Assembly (NCBI RefSeq): GCF_003050745.1
Contig: NZ_QAOF01000002.1
Coordinates: forward strand, 186,001-250,000
From: Sphingomonas sp. PP-CE-3G-477
GTDB lineage: Bacteria; Pseudomonadota; Alphaproteobacteria; Sphingomonadales; Sphingomonadaceae
Direction of reading: 5' to 3'
Length of the DNA: 64,000 bases
Part shown: positions 9,367 to 18,586 of the stretch, piece by piece
Layout of the letters: every line of letters starts with the position of its first letter
Position numbering within the stretch: position 1 is the stretch's first letter
Program-made: the position numbers and the translations under genes
Notes under the pieces: generated by a model
The model's input: only the letters and a program-made list of their open reading frames with translations
Told to the model about the DNA's origin: nothing
Databases searched by the model: none

Positions 9367-9505
9367 CCCTCGCCCCTTCGGGGAGAGGGAGGGGGCCGTC
9401 CACGCTTGCGGGTGGGAGGGTGAGGGGCAGTTGGCGCGCACCAACCGCCCCTCACCCTCCCGTCGCCAAGCGGCTCCTCCTTCCCTCTCCCCGTAGGGGC
9501 GAGGG
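9367..9505. repeat. Compound palindromic intergenic element (CCCTC family)
   Basis: Two nested inverted repeats fill the gap between aspS and the APC permease. The outer arms, 9367-9389 and 9483-9505, are reverse complements at 22 of 23 positions, and each arm can also fold on itself. The inner arms, 9414-9434 and 9441-9461, match at 20 of 21 positions around a six-base loop. The pattern recurs in altered form at 35606-35727. It lies just downstream of aspS and may serve as its terminator or as a target for DNA-binding proteins; neither is shown. Confidence 0.85.
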
Positions 9506-9516
9506 ACAGAGAGACG

Positions 9517-11340
9517 TTACCCAGCGCTCGGCGCGAACACCTTCGTCGCGTCCTTCGGACCATCCACGGTCAACCGGATGTTGAGTTCCTTCAACTGCTT
9601 GGCGCTGACCGGGCTCGGGGCGCCCATCATCAGGTCCTCGGCCTTCTGGTTCATCGGGAACAGCACGACCTCGCGGATGTTCGGCTCGCCCGCGAGCAGC
9701 ATCACCATCCGGTCGATCCCCGGCGCCGAGCCGCCATGCGGCGGTGCGCCGACCTTGAACGCGTTGATCATGCCCGCGAAGTTCGTGTCGACGTCGGCCT
9801 GCGTATAGCCGGCGATCTCGAACGCCTTGTACATGATCTCCGGACGGTGGTTCCGGATCGCGCCCGACGACAGCTCGACGCCGTTGCAGACGATATCGTA
9901 CTGATAGGCGAGGATATCGAGCGGATCCTTGTTCTCCAGCGCCTCCATCTCGCCCTGCGGCATCGAGAATGGGTTGTGGCTGAAATCGACCTTCTTCGCG
10001 TCCTCGTCATATTCGAACATCGGGAAGTCGACGATCCAGCAGAACTCGAACCGGTTCTCGTCGATCAGGCCGAGGTCGGCGCCGATCCGCGCCCGGGCAG
10101 CACCCGCGAGCTTCGAGGCGGGCAGTTCCTTGCCGGCGGCGAAGAAGATGCCGTCGTTCGGGCCGAGGCCCATCTCGGCGATCAGCTTCCGCGTCGCTTC
10201 CTCGCCGTGGTTCTTGGCGATCGGGCCGCCAAGTTCACCGTTCTTCTGCGTGATGTAGCCGAGCCCGGCATGCCCTTCGGCACGCGCCCAGTCGTTCATG
10301 TCGGTGAAGAACTTGCGGCTCTTGTCCGCGGTGTTCGGTGCGGGGATCGCCCGGACCACGTCACCGCCCGCGACGATGCCCGCGAACAGGCCGAAGCCCG
10401 AATCGACGAAGTGATGGCCGACGTCGTGGATCAGGATCGGGTTGCGCAAGTCGGGCTTGTCGCTGCCATACTTCAGCATCGATTCGCGGTAGGGGATACG
10501 CTTGAACGGGAGGGCCGAGACCTGGCGTCCCTTGCCCTGCCAGTCGGCAAACTCCTCGAACACGCCGTGCAGGACGGGCTCGATCGCCGCGAACACGTCG
10601 TCCTGCGTGACGAAGCTCATCTCGAAATCGAGCTGGTAGAACTCGCCCGGCGAGCGATCGGCGCGGGCGTCTTCATCACGGAAGCACGGCGCGATCTGGA
10701 AATAGCGGTCGAAGCCAGCGACCATCAGCAGCTGCTTGAACATCTGCGGCGCCTGGGGGAGCGCGTAGAACTTGCCTGGATGGACGCGGCTCGGCACGAG
10801 GTAATCGCGCGCGCCTTCAGGTGAAGATGCAGTCAGGATCGGCGTCTGGAATTCGGTGAACCCTTGCGAATTCATCCGGTTGCGCAGCGACGTGATCACC
10901 TGGCTACGGAGCATGATGTTCGCGTGCAACCGCTCGCGACGCAGATCGAGATAGCGATAGCGGAGACGGATATCCTCGGGATACTCGGCCTCGCCCGCGA
11001 CCGGCATCGGCAGCTCGCCGGCCATCGACTGGACGGTGGCAGCAGTCGCGCGGATTTCGATCCCGCCAGTCGGCAGGTTCGGGTTCACGGCTTCCGGCGC
11101 ACGTGCGGTCACCTTGCCGGTAATCGTGACGACGCTCTCGCTCTTCAGGCCCTCGATGACCTTGAAGACCGGGCCCGACACGTCGGTGACGATCTGCGTG
11201 ATGCCGTAGTGATCGCGCAGATCGATGAAGACGAGGTCGCCGTGATCGCGCTTCTTGTGGACCCAGCCGGAAACGCGGACCTTTTCCCCGACCTGTTCGG
11301 GACGGAGGGCGGCGCAATTGTGGGTGCGATAGGCGTGCAT
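9517..11340 (-). CDS. aspS: Aspartyl-tRNA synthetase
   Basis: Class II synthetase that charges tRNA-Asp. The 607-residue length includes the bacterial GAD insertion domain. The N-terminal OB-fold anticodon-binding domain (about 1-110) contains [17 protein letters not shown]. The class II motif 2 ([10 protein letters not shown]) and motif 3 (GIDRMVMLL) are visible. The His in KKRDHG matches the residue described for non-discriminating AspRS that also misacylate tRNA-Asn (established in Pseudomonas). The start at 11340 ([10 protein letters not shown]) is preferred over an in-frame start at 11403, whose extra 21 residues are basic and low in conservation. It is divergent from rnd, with a 91-base shared promoter region. 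Confidence 0.95.
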   Translation of the reverse strand: MHAYRTHNCAALRPEQVGEKVRVSGWVHKKRDHGDLVFIDLRDHYGITQIVTDVSGPVFKVIEGLKSESVVTITGKVTARAPEAVNPNLPTGGIEIRATAATVQSMAGELPMPVAGEAEYPEDIRLRYRYLDLRRERLHANIMLRSQVITSLRNRMNSQGFTEFQTPILTASSPEGARDYLVPSRVHPGKFYALPQAPQMFKQLLMVAGFDRYFQIAPCFRDEDARADRSPGEFYQLDFEMSFVTQDDVFAAIEPVLHGVFEEFADWQGKGRQVSALPFKRIPYRESMLKYGSDKPDLRNPILIHDVGHHFVDSGFGLFAGIVAGGDVVRAIPAPNTADKSRKFFTDMNDWARAEGHAGLGYITQKNGELGGPIAKNHGEEATRKLIAEMGLGPNDGIFFAAGKELPASKLAGAARARIGADLGLIDENRFEFCWIVDFPMFEYDEDAKKVDFSHNPFSMPQGEMEALENKDPLDILAYQYDIVCNGVELSSGAIRNHRPEIMYKAFEIAGYTQADVDTNFAGMINAFKVGAPPHGGSAPGIDRMVMLLAGEPNIREVVLFPMNQKAEDLMMGAPSPVSAKQLKELNIRLTVDGPKDATKVFAPSAG

Positions 11341-11431
11341 GATGGGTCTTCTCGGACGATAAACAGGTGGTCCGCGCTTCCCTTCCCTTCCGGGCTTTGT
11401 CAACCCGAACGAGGCTCGCTATGGACGGGCG

Positions 11432-12607
11432 ATGCATATCCACCCGCTTATCTCCGACAGTGCCACGCTCGCCAATCTGTGCGCGCGCATGGCCGACGCC
11501 GACTATGTGTGCGTCGACACCGAATTCATGCGCGAGAGCACCTATTACCCGGAGCTCTGCCTGATCCAGATCGCCGACGACAAGGAAGCCGCAGCGATCG
11601 ACCCGATGGCGCCAGGGATAGACCTCAAGCCGCTGCTCGACCTGCTGGTCGAGAATCACGACGTTCTGAAGGTCGTCCATGCTGGCGGGCAGGACATCGA
11701 AATCGTCTACAACCTCACCGGCAAGACGCCCTTCCCACTGTTCGACACGCAGGTGGCGGCGATGGCGCTCGGACAGGGCGAGCAGATCGGCTATTCGAAC
11801 CTGGTCGACAGCTGGCTCGGCATCGCGGTCGACAAGGGCGCGCGGTTCACCGATTGGGCGCGCCGGCCGCTTGATGCGCGGCAGATCGAATATGCGATCG
11901 GCGACGTCACGCATCTGTCGAAGATCTTCCCGAAGATGCTGGAGCGGTTGCGGAAAACCGGACGCGGCGTTTGGCTCGATCAGGAGATGGAGCGGCTCGG
12001 CGATACCGCCAATTATGCGAACGATCCCGATCTGGCTTGGAAGCGCGTGCGAATTTCGGGGCGCAAGCCTGATGTACTGGGGCGGTTGAAGGCACTCGCG
12101 CGGTGGCGTGAGTTGGAGGCGCAGGCAAAGGACCTGCCGCGCGGCCGGATCGTCAAGGACGAGACGCTGGGCGACATGGCGGGGCATCCGCCCAAGAAGC
12201 AGGCGGACCTTGCACGGGTGCGTGGGCTTTCGGCGACCTGGGCCGGCAACGACATCGGTGGCCGCCTGATGGCGGCGATCGAGGGCGCGCAGCCGCTCGG
12301 CGACGACGAACTGCCGCCGCGCGACGATCGCAAGCCGGGGCTTGGCAAGGAGGGCTCGCTCGTCGCGGATCTCCTCAAGCTGCTGCTGAAGATCCGCTCG
12401 CGAGACATTGACGTCGCATCGAAATTGCTTGCACGCACCGATGAACTCGAGGCTCTGGCGGCTGGCGTTCGCACCGGGCTGCCGATGCTCGAAGGCTGGC
12501 GGTTCGATCAGTTCGGCCGCGACGCGCTCGATCTGGTCGAGGGGCGGCTGGCGTTTGCGGTCATCGGCGGGAAGCTCAAGATGACGCGTACGGAGGATGC
12601 CGCATGA
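11432..12607 (+). CDS. rnd: Ribonuclease D
   Basis: 3'-5' exoribonuclease that trims tRNA and other stable RNA precursors. The DEDD exonuclease domain (about 1-170) shows VDTEF (first Asp and Glu), HAGGQDIE (second Asp) and YAIGDVTHL (Tyr and last Asp, the DEDDy pattern). An HRDC domain follows (about 205-290). The 391-residue length is usual for the alphaproteobacterial type. The ATG at 11432 is chosen, as the conserved region begins within a few residues of it. The stop overlaps the following I78-inhibitor gene by four bases. Confidence 0.94.
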   Translation: MHIHPLISDSATLANLCARMADADYVCVDTEFMRESTYYPELCLIQIADDKEAAAIDPMAPGIDLKPLLDLLVENHDVLKVVHAGGQDIEIVYNLTGKTPFPLFDTQVAAMALGQGEQIGYSNLVDSWLGIAVDKGARFTDWARRPLDARQIEYAIGDVTHLSKIFPKMLERLRKTGRGVWLDQEMERLGDTANYANDPDLAWKRVRISGRKPDVLGRLKALARWRELEAQAKDLPRGRIVKDETLGDMAGHPPKKQADLARVRGLSATWAGNDIGGRLMAAIEGAQPLGDDELPPRDDRKPGLGKEGSLVADLLKLLLKIRSRDIDVASKLLARTDELEALAAGVRTGLPMLEGWRFDQFGRDALDLVEGRLAFAVIGGKLKMTRTEDAA

Positions 12608-12900
12608 GGATCGTTCTGGTCGCAGCCTTGTTGGCCTCAACGGCGTGTACGCCGGTCGAGATGCGCGGCGAAACGCCTGTTGCTCCGCCGGCTGCGGCGG
12701 CCTGCAATGCCGACTCGCTGGGAGACCTGGTCGGCAAGCGGGCAAGCGATGCTCGGGCCGACGTGATGCAGACTCGGTCGGGCGCGCGCACGCTTCGGTG
12801 GATCGCTCCCAATACCGCGGTGACAATGGATTTCCGGGCTGACCGGCTGAATGTGTACGTCGATTCGAAGGGTCGGATTGAGCGTCTTACCTGCGCCTGA
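12604..12900 (+). CDS. I78-family peptidase inhibitor lipoprotein
   Basis: Small 98-residue protein with a lipoprotein signal (LLASTAC, lipid-modified Cys about 15) followed by the I78 inhibitor fold. The fold is recognisable from AACNAD, LVGKRASDA, SGARTLRWIAP and FRADRLNVYVD with a final Cys. Members of the family inhibit serine proteases. An outer-membrane or periplasmic protective role is likely but inferred. Translation is coupled to rnd by an ATGA overlap. The stop codon is the first element of a 19-base-pair hairpin (12900-12940). Confidence 0.82.
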   Translation: MRIVLVAALLASTACTPVEMRGETPVAPPAAAACNADSLGDLVGKRASDARADVMQTRSGARTLRWIAPNTAVTMDFRADRLNVYVDSKGRIERLTCA

Positions 12901-12940
12901 TCGCTTAAGTCCTTCCCTACGAGGGAAGGACTTAAGCGAT
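12900..12940. terminator. Bidirectional hairpin shared by two convergent genes
   Basis: Positions 12900-12918 and 12922-12940 are perfect reverse complements (19 base pairs) around the loop ACG. The element ends both the rnd/I78 unit and the convergent ppx unit. It is tight enough that the last base of one stop (12898-12900) and the whole ppx stop (12932-12934) lie in the stem. There is no long T-run, so intrinsic termination in the classic sense is uncertain. Confidence 0.8.
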
Positions 12941-14443
12941 AGCGAGCAAGGGTTTGCGGCCTAAAGCGGTCGCCAGAGCGGTATGGCGACGTTCTACCGC
13001 CTCGCCGTATAGGCCGCGATCGTCCGGACGCAGCGTCAGCGTGAGCGATACGCCGTCGTCGGCGAGACGCGAGCGCTTCAATGGCCCGGCTAGGCCCCCG
13101 CTCATCCTCTGGCCTAGCCTCATCGCCATGCCCCAGACCGTAGCACTCTTCAGCGCGGCCGGGGTCGCCAGCCGCCCTACGGGGTCTGCCGCCGCCAGAT
13201 CGCCGCCTAGGCTCGTGTAGAGCGCCTGCGCCAGCATCCCGCGACCCGGTGCGTCGATCGCGACCCAGTTGCCGTGCAACGCGACCTCGACGCCGCGTTC
13301 GGCGCGGAACTCGGGGTTGGCGCGCCAACCTACGTCGGCGAGCAGGCACGCGGTGTGCCGGATGCGGGCCATCGCGAGTGGCTCGGTGGTGAACAGCGGT
13401 GCGATCCAGCGGGCGAGGAGATCGCCATGCTCGGGGAAGCGGCCGAGCAGGCGTCCCTCCTCGCGTGCGGCGACGATCAACGGATCGAGCGTTCGGTCTG
13501 CGGGTTTCAGGTCTTCGTAGAGAAGGCCTTCGCGCAGGCCATAGGCGGACACGATCGTCGTCCGGCTGCCGAGCTGTCGCATCAGCACACCGAGCAATGC
13601 CGCAGCATCGGCGAGCGTTGCCGTGCGGCCCGACGACAGCCCAGGAATCGCCTTAAGGCGCGGCTTGGACAGTTGCGGGATCGTCCGGCTGAGCCGCGTG
13701 ATAGTCGCCGCGGTCATCGAATATTGGTGGATGATGGGCAGCGGGTAGTCCGACAGTTCCATGTCGAGCCGTGCCAGCGCGCGCCACGATCCGCCGACCA
13801 GATATAGCGGAAGCCCCTGCCCCTTCGCGGTCCAGCCCGCCTCACGCACCAGGCGCGCCACGTAGCGGGCGAGGACCTTGCCGCGCTTGGCCCGGATCGG
13901 GCCGATGCGGAGAACGCCGAGCGGGAACGAGACGCGGTCCTCGATCTTGCCGCGGCGGACGCGGACGAGTTCGAGACTGCCGCCGCCGAGATCGCCAACG
14001 ATGCCATCTGCTTCGGGGATGGCGGACAAGACACCGTAGCCAGCCGCGCTGGCTTCCTGCTCGCCCGACAGCGTTTCGACGGTAAGGCCGAGCTGTTCAG
14101 CCGCGGCTATGAGTTCGCCGCCGTTCTTCGCATCGCGTACCGCCGCGGTCGCGACCGTGCGAAGCGTCGAGCATTCCATTTCTTTCGCCACCGCCGCGAA
14201 CCGTGCCAGCGCGACGCGTGCCGTCTTCAGCGCGGATTTCTCGATCGCGCCGGTGGCGGCGAGCCCGCGCCCGAGCCCCGCCAGGACCTTCTCGTTGAAC
14301 CGGATCGCGGGGAGCCGCGGCGGCCCTTGATACACCACCAGACGGATCGAGTTCGAGCCGATATCGATGATCCCGGTGCGCGGGTGATCGTCAGTCTCGG
14401 CCTTGGATGGGGAATTGCCGAACAGGATATTGGTGACGCTCAT
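12932..14443 (-). CDS. ppx: Exopolyphosphatase (Ppx/GppA family)
   Basis: Removes terminal phosphate from polyphosphate, and by family may also hydrolyse pppGpp. The ASKHA-type fold begins with GIIDIGSNSIRLVVY (phosphate loop 1, about 24-38), then the SGEQEASAAG segment and GDLGGGSLEL (phosphate loop 2). A C-terminal helical part extends the protein to 503 residues. It lies directly behind ppk1 with a four-base overlap (14440-14443), so synthesis and breakdown enzymes come from one message. The stop codon sits in a 19-base-pair hairpin shared with the convergent rnd/I78 unit. Confidence 0.94.
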   Translation of the reverse strand: MSVTNILFGNSPSKAETDDHPRTGIIDIGSNSIRLVVYQGPPRLPAIRFNEKVLAGLGRGLAATGAIEKSALKTARVALARFAAVAKEMECSTLRTVATAAVRDAKNGGELIAAAEQLGLTVETLSGEQEASAAGYGVLSAIPEADGIVGDLGGGSLELVRVRRGKIEDRVSFPLGVLRIGPIRAKRGKVLARYVARLVREAGWTAKGQGLPLYLVGGSWRALARLDMELSDYPLPIIHQYSMTAATITRLSRTIPQLSKPRLKAIPGLSSGRTATLADAAALLGVLMRQLGSRTTIVSAYGLREGLLYEDLKPADRTLDPLIVAAREEGRLLGRFPEHGDLLARWIAPLFTTEPLAMARIRHTACLLADVGWRANPEFRAERGVEVALHGNWVAIDAPGRGMLAQALYTSLGGDLAAADPVGRLATPAALKSATVWGMAMRLGQRMSGGLAGPLKRSRLADDGVSLTLTLRPDDRGLYGEAVERRHTALATALGRKPLLAIA

Positions 14444-16605
14444 CGTTTTCGACGGAGCGACAGCGTCGGCACGGCATTGCTGGTCGCGAGCGAGGCGCCG
14501 CGACCGGAGAGCGAAGGATTCGTCATGAAATACCGATGCAGGTTGAACGGGCGGTCGCCGGGATCGACGCGGCTATATTCGCCGTCGGGGCCTAGCTCCC
14601 AACTCTGCTCGTTGTCGATCAGGTTCGCGACCATCACCTGATCGAGGATCTGGTCGTGGACGGTCGGATTGAGGATCGGCAGCATGTACTCGACGCGGCG
14701 GTCGAAATTCCGCGGCATCCAGTCGGCCGACGAGATGAACAGCTTGGCGCCGTCATTGGGCAGTGCCTTGCCGTTGCCGAACGCCCAGATACGGCTGTGT
14801 TCGAGGAACCGGCCGATCACCGACTTCACCCGGATCGTCTCGGACAGGCCGGGTACCCCGGGGCGCAGGCAGCAGATCCCGCGGATGATGAGGTCGATCT
14901 CGACCCCCGCACCGCTCGCCTCGTACAGCTTCTCGATCACCGCAGGGTCGACCAGCGAGTTCATCTTCGCCCAGACGCCGGCGGGCTTGCCGGCGCGCGC
15001 GTTGGCGATCTCGACGTCGATCAGGTTCATCAAGTTCTGGCGGAGATCGCGCGGGCTAAGGCTGACGCGCGCCATGTCGGTCGGTTCGACATACCCGGTG
15101 ATGTAGTTGAACATCTGCGCTGCATCGCGTCCGACCGCGGCGTCCGCCGTGAAGAAGCTGAGGTCGGTGTAGATCTTGGCGGTGACCGGGTGATAATTGC
15201 CCGTGCCGAAGTGGCAGTAGGTGCGGAATGCCTGACCCTCGCGGCGGACGACCAGCGAAACCTTGGCGTGCGTCTTCCAATCGATGAAGCCGTATACGAC
15301 CTGCACGCCCGCGCGCTCCAGCGCGGAGGCCCAGACCATGTTCTGCTCTTCGTCGAACCGTGCCTTCAGCTCGACGACCGCGGTGACGGACTTGCCCGCC
15401 TCGGCCGCGGTGATCAGTGCGTTGATGACCGCAGGCTGCTTGCCGGCGCGGTAGAGCGTCTGCTTGATCGCCACCACGTCGGGATCGTTCGCCGCCTGCT
15501 TGAGGAAGGCGAGCACCACTTCGAACGTCTCGTACGGGTGGTGGACGACGATGTCCTTGGCCTTGATCGCCGCAAAGCAATCGCCACCGAATTCGCGGAT
15601 CCGCTCGGGGAAGCGTGGCGTGAAGGGCGGGAACTTCAGGTCTGGGCGATCTTCGTCGACCAGCCCGTCGAGATCGACGATGCCGAGCAGGTTGCCGCTC
15701 TCGGTGATGATCGCGTCCGCACCGCCCAGCTCGTCCTTGAGGACTGCGGCGAGCACGTCGGGAATGCCGGTTTCGAGTTCCAGGCGGATCACGCGGCCAC
15801 GGCGACGACGCTTGATCGCGTTGGCGAAGTAGCGGACGAGGTCCTCGGCCTCTTCCTCGATCTCCATGTCGCTGTCTCGCAGGACGCGGAAGCTGGCAGC
15901 GGCGAGGACTTCGTAGCCGGGGAAGAGGACCGGCGCGAACCGCTTCAGGATTGATTCGATCGAGATGTAGCGCGCGGGCTCACCCGGAAGGCGGACGAAG
16001 CGCGTCATCGTGTGCGGGAGCATGACCAGCTCGCGGACCGGCTCGTTGTCCGAGCGGCGGACGAGGTCGAAGATGACCGACAAGCCGCGGTTGGGGATGA
16101 ACGGGAACGGATGTGCGGGGTCGAGCGCCTGCGGGGTCAGGATCGGGAAGATCTGATCGCGGAAATGCGTTTCGAGCCACTCGTCGGCCTCGCCCTCGAC
16201 CGCCTCGCGCCGGAGGACGAACAGCCCGGCCTCGTCGAGCAGCACGCGCAGGTCGCCCCATACCGCCTGCTGGCTGGCCATCAGTTCGTCCGCCTCGCGG
16301 ACGATCGCGGTCAGCTGCTGGCCCGCGGTGAGGCCGTCGGCGGACCGTCGATCGACGTCCTGCGTCTGCTGCCCCTTCAAGCCGGCGACGCGGACCATGA
16401 AGAACTCGTCTAGGTTGGACCCCGAGATCGACAGGAACCGAAGCCGCTCAAGCAGCGGATGCGCCGGGTTGCACGCCTCCTCCAGCACACGGCGGTTGAA
16501 CGCGAGCCAGGAGAGCTCACGGTTGAAAAACCGGTCGTTCGGCTCTGCGCCGATGGGATCGTCGTCGTCTTCCGATTGGCGGACGATATGGGCTGGACGG
16601 TTCAT
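14440..16605 (-). CDS. ppk1: Polyphosphate kinase 1
   Basis: Membrane-associated enzyme that polymerises the gamma-phosphate of ATP into polyphosphate. The 721-residue length is typical. The N domain begins RFFNRELSWLAFNRRV and the head domain follows. The two phospholipase D-like catalytic domains contain the autophosphorylated His at about 446 (DWKTHAKVSL), IIRGICCLRPG and the HSRIWAF motif with a second conserved His. The ATG at 16605 is preceded by AAGAGG. The gene starts 16 bases after hdaA and overlaps ppx by four bases. Confidence 0.96.
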   Translation of the reverse strand: MNRPAHIVRQSEDDDDPIGAEPNDRFFNRELSWLAFNRRVLEEACNPAHPLLERLRFLSISGSNLDEFFMVRVAGLKGQQTQDVDRRSADGLTAGQQLTAIVREADELMASQQAVWGDLRVLLDEAGLFVLRREAVEGEADEWLETHFRDQIFPILTPQALDPAHPFPFIPNRGLSVIFDLVRRSDNEPVRELVMLPHTMTRFVRLPGEPARYISIESILKRFAPVLFPGYEVLAAASFRVLRDSDMEIEEEAEDLVRYFANAIKRRRRGRVIRLELETGIPDVLAAVLKDELGGADAIITESGNLLGIVDLDGLVDEDRPDLKFPPFTPRFPERIREFGGDCFAAIKAKDIVVHHPYETFEVVLAFLKQAANDPDVVAIKQTLYRAGKQPAVINALITAAEAGKSVTAVVELKARFDEEQNMVWASALERAGVQVVYGFIDWKTHAKVSLVVRREGQAFRTYCHFGTGNYHPVTAKIYTDLSFFTADAAVGRDAAQMFNYITGYVEPTDMARVSLSPRDLRQNLMNLIDVEIANARAGKPAGVWAKMNSLVDPAVIEKLYEASGAGVEIDLIIRGICCLRPGVPGLSETIRVKSVIGRFLEHSRIWAFGNGKALPNDGAKLFISSADWMPRNFDRRVEYMLPILNPTVHDQILDQVMVANLIDNEQSWELGPDGEYSRVDPGDRPFNLHRYFMTNPSLSGRGASLATSNAVPTLSLRRKR

Positions 16606-16621
16606 CGGGCCTCTTGGGGGC

Positions 16622-17266
16622 TTATGGTGGCGTGAAGAGCGGAAGGTCGAGAGCGAGTTGCGGCCGAAGGATCAGCCCGGCCTCGGTGAGTGTGGTTCGT
16701 GCAAGAGGAATGGACAAGCGCTTGCGACGTTCCATCGCCTCCTGATCGAGCGCATCGACGGTTCGCGTTACGGTAATATGACTGCGCTCGATTCTGGTCG
16801 CGAGCCAGTCGATCAGATCGGGCCGTGCATCGAGGCTGCGGCGCTCGAACAAATGCGCGAGCAACAGCCGCATGAGCTCGTCGTCGGGCGCGCCGATCGC
16901 CGCGATCGGGCTGGCGGCGAGGCGCGAGCGGAGGTCGGGGAGCTTCACCTTCCATTCGGGCGGCGCAGCGTCGGCGACGATCAGCAGCGGTCTGTGCTCC
17001 TCCTGCGCGCGGTTCCAGGCGTGGAACAGCTGCGCCTCGGGCACGCGCTCGGCATCGTCGATGATCGTGCCGCCGCTCTTCGCCGCGAAGATCCGCGCGA
17101 GCAGGCTGCGGCCCGATTTGCGCGGGCCGGTGAGGATGGCGGTCATGACGGGCCAAGTGGCCGTATGCTCCAGCGTATGGACGGCGCGCGAGTTGGAGGG
17201 GGTAACGAGGAAGGCGTCGTCGCGAGGGTCCGCCGGCCACCCGAGTGGCAGCGCAATTTGAGTCAT
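16622..17266 (-). CDS. hdaA: DnaA-inactivating protein HdaA (Hda homologue)
   Basis: AAA+ protein without a DNA-binding domain that, together with the loaded sliding clamp, stimulates ATP hydrolysis by DnaA and so limits re-initiation of replication. Residues 3-8 (QIALPL) form the expected beta-clamp-binding motif at the very N-terminus. The Walker A loop is the degenerate GPRKSGRS, and IIDDAE serves as Walker B. Arg-rich sensor segments follow. The ATG at 17266 is preferred to a GTG at 17281, because the clamp motif should be N-terminal. It lies in a run DUF2066-hdaA-ppk1-ppx. Alternative annotations call it a DnaA-like protein. Confidence 0.87.
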   Translation of the reverse strand: MTQIALPLGWPADPRDDAFLVTPSNSRAVHTLEHTATWPVMTAILTGPRKSGRSLLARIFAAKSGGTIIDDAERVPEAQLFHAWNRAQEEHRPLLIVADAAPPEWKVKLPDLRSRLAASPIAAIGAPDDELMRLLLAHLFERRSLDARPDLIDWLATRIERSHITVTRTVDALDQEAMERRKRLSIPLARTTLTEAGLILRPQLALDLPLFTPP

Positions 17267-17277
17267 CTTGGTCGCGC

Positions 17278-18525
17278 TCACCCTGTCGTCGCATTGTCCG
17301 CGGGCAAGTCCGGCGGAAGAAGTTGGGCGACCCGGCGGATCCGGATCGTCTGGCCGAAGCCGAATACCTGGTAGCCGCGGGCTTCGAGCGCGGTCTTCAG
17401 CGCGGCGGGGTCGCCATCGTACGCGACGCGCATCAGCGAGACGCCGCCGAGCGCGAGACTGGTAGTCGCGGCGGAACGAACGCCGGGAATCGCGCGGAGT
17501 GCGGCTTCGGTCGAGGAGACGTTTACTGCCGCGGGCGTGTCGAACTGGACGATGATCGAGATGCCGGCGCCACCCGTCAGGGCGGCGGTGTTGGCGTCCG
17601 CGGTCTCGTCGGTTGGCAGGTCGTCGATCACCGCGGCTTCGGGCGGCGGCGGTGGCGAGAGGCTGTAGTCGACGCGGAGCGAGCCGTTACGACGTGCCTG
17701 CTGATACAGGTCGTCGATCCGCTTCACGCCGGTGTCGAGTAGCTGCGCGATGCCGTCGGGCGTCCCGACCCGCAGCGTGAAGCTGCCGATCAGGTCGTTG
17801 TCGGGGCCGTGGCGCGCTTCGAACACGCCGATCACCGGGCCGCCGGGCCATTGGCGATAGAGCTTCACGACCGGGGTGAGCACGTCACTCGCGCCATATT
17901 GGTCGAGGATCGTCCGCCACCAGCCGCGGCCGGGGCGCTGCGTCTGGCCGACGTTGAGCAGGAGCGCATCGGGGCCGGAGCCGGACGGGCGGACATAGTC
18001 GATGCTGCTGTTGCCGGTGCGATAGCGCGCCCAGGCCTGCTGCCACTGCGTGCTCTGCTCGAACGCCTGGCCGACGCCGCCCGAATATTGGACGGGGATG
18101 ACGAGCATCGGCTGCGAACGATCGGCATAGGTCGAGATGCCGAGGATCGATCCGGCGCGGCCGCGATCGAACAGCACGCCGAGCTTGGCGATGTAGCGCT
18201 GCGGGCCGATCTGTTCGTTCTCGACGACGATGCCGGAGACCAGCGAATCGAGCGTGCCATCGGAGACGAGACCGCCTCCGCCACCGAGCCGGTTCGACAA
18301 TTGGACCCAGGCTTTGCGCTGTGCGAGCCGCCAGCCGCCATAGCGCGCGGCGTCGGCGGTCTTGCCCGCGACGTCGACGGTGACGCCACTCACCTCGTAT
18401 GCGCTGCCGCTGTCGACCGGGGCTGCGCCTCGGCTACCGCCTTCGATCTGCGCGAGCACTGTGCCGCCGCTCAATAGCAGGGCAGCGCCGGCGAGGGCGG
18501 CAGGAAGGGCTTTGATACGCGTCAC
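17278..18525 (-). CDS. DUF2066-type exported protein
   Basis: Exported protein of the DUF2066 family, function not established. The GTG at 18525 gives a 415-residue product with a signal peptide ([20 protein letters not shown], cleavage near VLAQ). The long middle region is predicted soluble ([22 protein letters not shown], then APVQYSG-like strands). The ATG at 18588 would add 21 residues and overlap the divergent purM start, so it is less likely. The gene is first in the run leading into hdaA, ppk1 and ppx, and its stop lies 11 bases before the hdaA ATG. I can say nothing firm about its role. Confidence 0.75.
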   Translation of the reverse strand: MTRIKALPAALAGAALLLSGGTVLAQIEGGSRGAAPVDSGSAYEVSGVTVDVAGKTADAARYGGWRLAQRKAWVQLSNRLGGGGGLVSDGTLDSLVSGIVVENEQIGPQRYIAKLGVLFDRGRAGSILGISTYADRSQPMLVIPVQYSGGVGQAFEQSTQWQQAWARYRTGNSSIDYVRPSGSGPDALLLNVGQTQRPGRGWWRTILDQYGASDVLTPVVKLYRQWPGGPVIGVFEARHGPDNDLIGSFTLRVGTPDGIAQLLDTGVKRIDDLYQQARRNGSLRVDYSLSPPPPPEAAVIDDLPTDETADANTAALTGGAGISIIVQFDTPAAVNVSSTEAALRAIPGVRSAATTSLALGGVSLMRVAYDGDPAALKTALEARGYQVFGFGQTIRIRRVAQLLPPDLPADNATTG

Positions 18526-18586
18526 GCGGGCCTTTTGGCGAAGCAGACGTGGAAATCCAAGCGCGATGTGGCTAGCAGCACCGATC

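Noticed and set aside
9736..10824. Forward reading frame inside aspS
   Set aside because: Opposite strand of a certain gene; no start signal and no domain.
10904..12826. Long reverse reading frame across rnd and the start of aspS
   Set aside because: Spans two real genes and the gap between them; low-complexity Arg/His composition and no recognisable domain.
14656..15954. Long forward reading frame inside ppk1
   Set aside because: ppk1 on the minus strand has clear catalytic motifs throughout; the forward frame has none.
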